NCBI GenBank assembly: GCA_002701765.1
Contig: NZXB01000004.1
Coordinates: 1 to 19,339, forward strand
DNA length: 19,339 nt
Reading direction: 5' to 3'
DNA from: Porticoccaceae bacterium
GTDB taxonomy: Bacteria; Pseudomonadota; Gammaproteobacteria; Pseudomonadales; Porticoccaceae
Numbering within the stretch: the stretch's first letter is position 1; each line of letters starts with the position of its first letter. Positions 15,762 through 19,339 of the stretch are shown here, in pieces. Position numbers and translations under genes: made by a program. The notes below the pieces were generated by a model that did not search any database, was not told the origin of the DNA, and saw only the letters and a list, made by a program, of their open reading frames with translations.

Positions 15762-16826
15762 CTAAAGGAAAGATCGTTTGATAAGTCTTTGGCAATGACG
15801 TCCCAGATACGAGGCCGTTTCGCCAAATTTCGCAAAACGAGAGTCTTTTGTCTGCTTGTTGACAAATCGATAATATAACTGCTGCGATATTACAGCCAGT
15901 CGAAAATATCCATAGACCTCATAAAAATCCCATTGCTTTGTCTCAAAGCCTGTTTTACTAAAATAATAATCCAGAATCTCATCGCGCCTCATCATGCCAC
16001 TAGCGTCGGACGGTTGATTTTTTATTGCTCGAAGCTCATCTGGATCGTCATCCTGGAACCAATATGCCATGGAATTGGCCAGATCCATTCGGGGATCGCC
16101 CAAAGCAGCCATTTCCCAATCTAAAACAGCAACAACATTAAAAGGATCTTTTGTATCAACCATAACATTATCAATGCGGAAGTCTCCATGAACTATCGAC
16201 TTGGGATTCGTCTCAGCTGGAATACGTGATTGCAACCAATCCCGCACATCCTGAAAATCAGGGACATCCTCAGTCAAAGATGCCAAGTAACGTCGATTCC
16301 AGCCCAAGATTTGACGCTCCGTATAACCGTCTGGTTTTCCGAAATTGTCTAGACCTGCTGCAGAATAATTGAGGAGATGTAGCTCGATTAATTTATCAAA
16401 AATAATTTGACAAAATTTGTGGCGATGAGAATCATTAAAATTCCATGACTCTGGAAAGCTAGTTTTCACCAAAACGCCATCAACTTTTTCCATCAGATAA
16501 AACTCTGCACCTAACAGCGATTCGTCATCAGTAAAGAAAATGGGTTTTGGTGCCGAGCTGTATACCTCATGCAAGCCAGTCAATACACGATATTCCCTTA
16601 ACATAGAGTGAGCTGATATGGCCTTTTCTCCTAGAGGCGGTCGCCGAAGAACGATTTCCCGATTAGCATAACTCACTAGATATGTCAGATTAGAAGCCCC
16701 TGAGGCATATTGTCTCACTTTTGGATGGCCATTAAGTGAGGGCATTATCTCTTTTAAAACCTTATCCAGCTTTACCAAATCGAGCTCTTCACCTTCACGC
16801 ATATCAATTGTCGGGTTTGCTTCCAT
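15762..16826 (-). CDS. Phosphotransferase (APH superfamily, ACAD10/11 kinase-domain-like)
   Basis: A 354-residue aminoglycoside-phosphotransferase-fold kinase of the type fused to acyl-CoA dehydrogenase in ACAD10/11. The sequence begins with a regulatory-like N-terminus, then SGASNLTYLV (about 42-51) as nucleotide-binding loop and REIVLRRPP (about 56-64). The Brenner motif is HGDFRIDN (213-220) with the catalytic Asp in HGD, and the metal-binding DWE follows (236-238) in AVLDWEMAALGDPRMDL. Known relatives phosphorylate the hydroxyl of 4-hydroxyacyl-CoAs, so a hydroxyacyl-CoA kinase role is plausible here. I start at the ATG at 16826 because GGAAG lies 7 nt upstream; the in-frame TTG before it is less likely. 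It heads the leftward MFS pair and follows a palindrome-rich gap. Confidence 0.85.
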   Translation of the reverse strand: MEANPTIDMREGEELDLVKLDKVLKEIMPSLNGHPKVRQYASGASNLTYLVSYANREIVLRRPPLGEKAISAHSMLREYRVLTGLHEVYSSAPKPIFFTDDESLLGAEFYLMEKVDGVLVKTSFPESWNFNDSHRHKFCQIIFDKLIELHLLNYSAAGLDNFGKPDGYTERQILGWNRRYLASLTEDVPDFQDVRDWLQSRIPAETNPKSIVHGDFRIDNVMVDTKDPFNVVAVLDWEMAALGDPRMDLANSMAYWFQDDDPDELRAIKNQPSDASGMMRRDEILDYYFSKTGFETKQWDFYEVYGYFRLAVISQQLYYRFVNKQTKDSRFAKFGETASYLGRHCQRLIKRSFL

Positions 16827-16862
16827 CAATTAACTTCCAGAATCTTCACAATCAATTTATAA

Positions 16863-16878
16863 TTTGGGGAGCCCCAAA
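16863..16878. promoter_or_regulatory. 16-bp GC-core palindrome upstream of the phosphotransferase gene
   Basis: TTTGGGG-AG-CCCCAAA is a perfect 7-bp inverted repeat with a 2-bp centre, in otherwise AT-rich DNA, 37 bp upstream of the ATG at 16826. It sits just upstream of a TATAAA-like -10 on the minus strand, so it could be an operator. As a hairpin the loop is short, and a T-run follows on the plus strand. Confidence 0.35.
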
Positions 16879-16905
16879 CTAATTATTTTTTTAAGCATTT
16901 GAGAC

Positions 16906-16921
16906 AGCTTAACATTAAGCT
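16906..16921. repeat. 16-bp palindrome (7-2-7)
   Basis: AGCTTAA-CA-TTAAGCT is a perfect 7-bp inverted repeat with a 2-bp centre, 28 bp away from the GC-core palindrome and of the same 7-2-7 geometry. It may be a second regulator site; the two repeats do not share sequence. Confidence 0.35.
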
Positions 16922-16965
16922 AAACAACGTCGTTAAAATTTCCCCAGTATAACTTAACAACCGGC

Positions 16966-17004
16966 TTGAAACAGATTGGTTTATCAGTCGATAACCAATT
17001 TCAA
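16966..17004. repeat. Long imperfect inverted repeat
   Basis: The right arm (16990-17004, GATAACCAATTTCAA) pairs with the left arm (16966-16985) in three blocks: TTGAA, ATTGGTT and ATC. These are interrupted in the left arm by a 4-nt insertion and a single T. It lies in the middle of the divergent region. It could be an operator or a structured element. Confidence 0.35.
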
Positions 17005-17240
17005 TCACTCAAAAAATAAAGAATTCAGATCGCTAAGGCATTTTAGCCAAACTCTAAATTAAACAAATAAAACGCTAAATGAATATTTAATTATTGCAAA
17101 ACTTATAAAAATATCTTACTAAAAGCCAGTTATGACTTGATTTTCAGACGCCGCATTCTTAAAGTTACGCTGCGTCTAATCCATTACTAATTAGCGCATA
17201 GACCTTCAATGGGATGATATCAGATGAAAGGAAAACTCGA

Positions 17241-17540
17241 ATGTCATTAGAAACTGTAACAGCAGGGTTACGAGAAAAGGTAGGATCAGATTGCGGCCTA
17301 GGAGCCAGCGTTAAATTTGATTTTGGGGACGACGGTTGCCTATTTCTGGATGCAACACAATCTCCAAATGTCATTAACAATGATAATGCCGATGCACAAT
17401 GCACAATGATAATAAGTCTTGAAAATTTTATGGAGATGGCATCAGGCGAGTTAGATGGTACTGCCGCTTTTATGTCAGGGAAACTCCGTATCGACGGGGA
17501 TATGAGTATCGCCATGAAGCTTGGTCCTATTCTTGCGTAA
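17241..17540 (+). CDS. SCP2 sterol-carrier domain protein
   Basis: A stand-alone SCP2 domain of 99 residues that would bind a hydrophobic ligand such as a fatty acyl-CoA, sterol-like acid or isoprenoid-CoA in a shared cavity. The pattern is a helix at 1-14, then AQCTMIISLENFMEMASGELDGTAAFMSGKLRIDGDMSIAMKL (about 52-94), the classic SCP2 end: the acidic helix with the repeated GKLRIDGD turn. The ATG at 17241 is chosen because AAAGGA lies 8 nt upstream; the open frame begins nine codons earlier but lacks a ribosome site. It is the only rightward gene in this part, ends before a clear terminator, and lies beside an acyl-CoA dehydrogenase, which fits a role as acyl-CoA or substrate carrier. Confidence 0.85.
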   Translation: MSLETVTAGLREKVGSDCGLGASVKFDFGDDGCLFLDATQSPNVINNDNADAQCTMIISLENFMEMASGELDGTAAFMSGKLRIDGDMSIAMKLGPILA

Positions 17541-17556
17541 CTGAATTTTATTTTTG

Positions 17557-17593
17557 AAGCCTAAAGTCACTCTTTAGGCTTAAATATTTTTTT
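17557..17593 (+). terminator. Rho-independent terminator of the SCP2 gene
   Basis: A perfect 10-bp stem, AAGCCTAAAG (17557-17566) with CTTTAGGCTT (17572-17581), encloses a 5-nt loop. It is followed after AAATA by seven T (17587-17593). It lies 16 nt after the SCP2 stop. The minus strand lacks a T-run, so it probably acts only rightward. Confidence 0.8.
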
Positions 17594-17702
17594 ATATAAG
17601 TGTCTGCATCTAATAGCGATTAGTCTACTTTAGCTAGCTGTTCGAAATGGGGTCCTATTGTCAAGTATTAGGGTTAACCGAGCTAAACAGATAACATTGT
17701 AG

Positions 17703-18875
17703 TTATAGTCCGAATTGTCTCGCTGCAAGGTCGCGCATAATTTCCTCTGACCCTCCCCCTATCGCATTTACCCGTACTTCACGATAAATCCTTTCTATTC
17801 TGCTACCTCGCATATAACCCATGCCTCCGAGAATCTGCATAGCCTCTCGCGCGCAAAATTCCATAGTCTGGCTACATTGCACTTTGAGAAGCGCTATGTC
17901 ACCAGCGTTCTCAAAACCTTGATCAACCTGAGCACATACTGCTTGAAGGTAGGCGTTTGCCGCGTTAATTCGCTGCTTCATTTCGGCAATTTTATGGCGA
18001 ATCACTTGATGATCACAGAGTCTCTTTCCGAATGTTTTTCGATTCCGCGACCACTGTACGGCATCCTCAAGGCAGACCCGTGAAAAAGCCTCCATCCCCG
18101 CAGCCATAGCTAAACGTTCTGAGTTAAAGTTGGTCATGATAACTCCAAATCCATTGTTTTCCATACCAATGAGGTTTTCTTTGGGGACGATGACATTGTC
18201 AAAATAAATCGTGGCGGTATCAGAACACCACCAACCCTGCTTTCTATCCAGCAATTTTCGTGAGACCCCCGGCAAATCTGACGGGATCAGAAGTGTTGAT
18301 ATCCCGGAAGCCCCCGAGCCACCGGTGCGAACGGCTGTCGTAAACCAGTCAGCATTCATTCCTCCTGTGATATATATCTTTGATCCATTTACCACATAGT
18401 AATCGCCCTCAAGACGAGCGGTCGTCTGCAATTGAGCCACATCGGAACCGGCAGATGGCTCTGTAACCGCGAGTGATATTCTTTTATGTCCTCTCAGAAT
18501 CGGGGGGATTACCTCATCTTTGAGAGCATCACTTGCATAGTTCACGAGTGGAGGTAACGCTATACCATGCACCATCAACGTAGCACTTATTCCACCAACA
18601 CCAATTCGTGCCAGCTCCTCGTTTAGAATCATTTGATGCCAAATATCGATATCCTCTTCGATACCGCCATATTTTTCTGGGTATCCAAGCCCTAAAATAC
18701 CAACCTCGGCGGCCTTTGGCCATAGCGTTTCAGGGATACAGCCCTCTTCATCCCACTCCTCGGCATAGGGAATAACTTCCCGATCAAAAAACCGTCGCAC
18801 CTGAGTACGCCACTCCTCATGTTCGCTTTTTAGATATGGATTCGAGAGGCGGGCACTATCAAAGTCCAGCGACAT
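17703..18875 (-). CDS. Acyl-CoA dehydrogenase
   Basis: A 390-residue acyl-CoA dehydrogenase of the single-subunit type. Motifs seen are LAVTEPSAGSDVAQLQTTA (135-153), the FAD/substrate segment, ITGGMNADWFTTAVRT (169-184), and NRKTFGKRLCDHQVIRHKI (278-296) as the FAD-binding region of the C-domain. Near the end is GGMGYMRGSRIERIYREVRV (350-369), then AIGGGSEEIM (371-380). As in isovaleryl-type enzymes, Gly occupies the MCAD catalytic-Glu position, and the likely base is Glu253 in NSERLAMAAG (251-260). Oxidation of an acyl-CoA with ETF as acceptor is expected; a citronellyl-CoA-dehydrogenase-like (AtuD) role is possible but unproven. A strong AAGGAG lies 8 nt before the ATG. It starts 28 bp after the AraC-family frame. 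Confidence 0.9.
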   Translation of the reverse strand: MSLDFDSARLSNPYLKSEHEEWRTQVRRFFDREVIPYAEEWDEEGCIPETLWPKAAEVGILGLGYPEKYGGIEEDIDIWHQMILNEELARIGVGGISATLMVHGIALPPLVNYASDALKDEVIPPILRGHKRISLAVTEPSAGSDVAQLQTTARLEGDYYVVNGSKIYITGGMNADWFTTAVRTGGSGASGISTLLIPSDLPGVSRKLLDRKQGWWCSDTATIYFDNVIVPKENLIGMENNGFGVIMTNFNSERLAMAAGMEAFSRVCLEDAVQWSRNRKTFGKRLCDHQVIRHKIAEMKQRINAANAYLQAVCAQVDQGFENAGDIALLKVQCSQTMEFCAREAMQILGGMGYMRGSRIERIYREVRVNAIGGGSEEIMRDLAARQFGL

Positions 18876-18903
18876 TAGAAACTCTCCTTTTTATAAAAAA
18901 CAC

Positions 18904-19339
18904 TTAATCAGTCACTCCACAGATAATAGATTTGAGACTATTATAGGTAAAGCTAATTAACGTTAAATTATGCGAAGAAATACCATGCCAATTCTTAAAG
19001 GTATTTGAAAACGATCCTTGATCGGAATAACCAAGCAAAAAAGCAATCTCACTTATCACAAGACGGTTATCAGACAGATAGCGGATTGCCGCACACGAAC
19101 GAACTTCTTGCAGAATTTTCAAGAAATTGGTTCCACGATCAGTTAGACGACGTTGTAACGTTCGTCTGGAAGCATTCAGCTTACTTGCTACCTTATCGAT
19201 TGTTACCCCAACCTCTGGTAATACACTGTTTTAATTTGCTTATTAGGCGATCGGTCGGGTTTTCATGGTCAAAAAAATACTGCTATGTTTTCTATTACAA
19301 AATATTGCCTCTAATTTAGTCGTATCATTTAGTTTTTCA
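18904..19339 (-). pseudogene. AraC-family regulator, C-terminal part, broken by two frameshifts (cut by window edge)
   Basis: The minus strand encodes the end of an AraC-type transcriptional regulator. The intact 3' segment (18904 to about 19230) contains the first helix-turn-helix, VTIDKVASKLNASRRTLQRRL, and the second, VISEIAFLLGYSDQGSFSNTF. Both are in frame although no ATG is present. Upstream the frame ends at a TAA (19233-19231), and the coding signal continues in another frame, ENPTDRLISKL. It then moves to a third frame, KLEAIFCNRKHSSIF, toward the window edge. Each shift falls at a homopolymer (T4 at 19229-19232, A7 at 19271-19277 on the plus strand). This is a pseudogene or carries sequencing errors. 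The intact form would be a probable regulator of the adjacent acyl-CoA dehydrogenase gene. Confidence 0.75.

Larger units (their letters stand above)
16827..17240. other. Divergent intergenic region, no gene, palindrome-rich
   Basis: This 414-bp AT-rich stretch separates the leftward phosphotransferase gene from the rightward SCP2 gene. I see no credible reading frame and no RNA gene. It contains three inverted repeats (16863-16878, 16906-16921 and 16966-17004), listed separately. The 17005-17210 part shows only AT-rich sequence without a clear promoter pair. Confidence 0.6.

Overview
The window looks like a chromosomal segment of a moderately low-GC gammaproteobacterium, probably marine and related to the OM60/SAR92/Halieaceae-type heterotrophs. 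That placement is inferred from the protein families only (a spinster-type MFS carrier, a BaxI_1/YccA-type membrane protein, several acyl-CoA dehydrogenases, a carboxylesterase of a type I associate with this group). No rRNA, tRNA, CRISPR array, insertion sequence or phage gene is visible.

Left part (1-3682): the 3' part of a type-B carboxylesterase runs rightward off the left edge. It faces a leftward three-gene membrane-protein unit: a BaxI_1/YccA-family protein, a 68-residue two-helix protein and a DUF4149/TMEM205-like protein. A good sigma70 promoter precedes this unit. A divergent flavin-dependent nitronate-monooxygenase-like gene follows, and a 19-bp Fur-box-like palindrome lies between the two promoters. 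The nitronate-monooxygenase gene converges on the catabolic cluster, and the two stop codons overlap in a single CTAG.

Central part (3679-16826, all leftward): a catabolic cluster in the transcription order phosphotransferase (ACAD10/11-kinase-like), spinster MFS transporter, AtuA-family protein, AtuC-like carboxyltransferase (beta) subunit, AtuE/LiuC-like hydratase, AtuF-like biotin-bearing (alpha) subunit, glutathione S-transferase, a large and a small acyl-CoA dehydrogenase subunit (PimC/PimD-like), and an HSL-family alpha/beta hydrolase. A promoter directly upstream of atuA suggests that atuA to hydrolase form one transcript, with the kinase and transporter on another. The core order A-C-E-F matches the acyclic terpene utilisation (Atu) pathway of pseudomonads: carboxylation of a 3-methyl-2-enoyl-CoA followed by hydration. 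AtuB, AtuD, AtuG and AtuH are absent. A tandem, presumably heteromeric, acyl-CoA dehydrogenase and a GST stand in their place. The likely substrate is a branched or isoprenoid carboxylic acid or its ester, but the sequence does not identify it.

Right part (16827-19339): a 414-bp non-coding region with three inverted repeats separates the cluster from a rightward single-domain SCP2 sterol-carrier gene, which ends in a clear terminator. A leftward acyl-CoA dehydrogenase follows. Just upstream of it is the C-terminal part of an AraC-family regulator whose reading frame is broken twice at homopolymers. This side probably belongs to the same catabolic region: AraC would be the local regulator, the dehydrogenase would act on an acyl-CoA, and SCP2 would bind a hydrophobic acyl-CoA or sterol-like intermediate.
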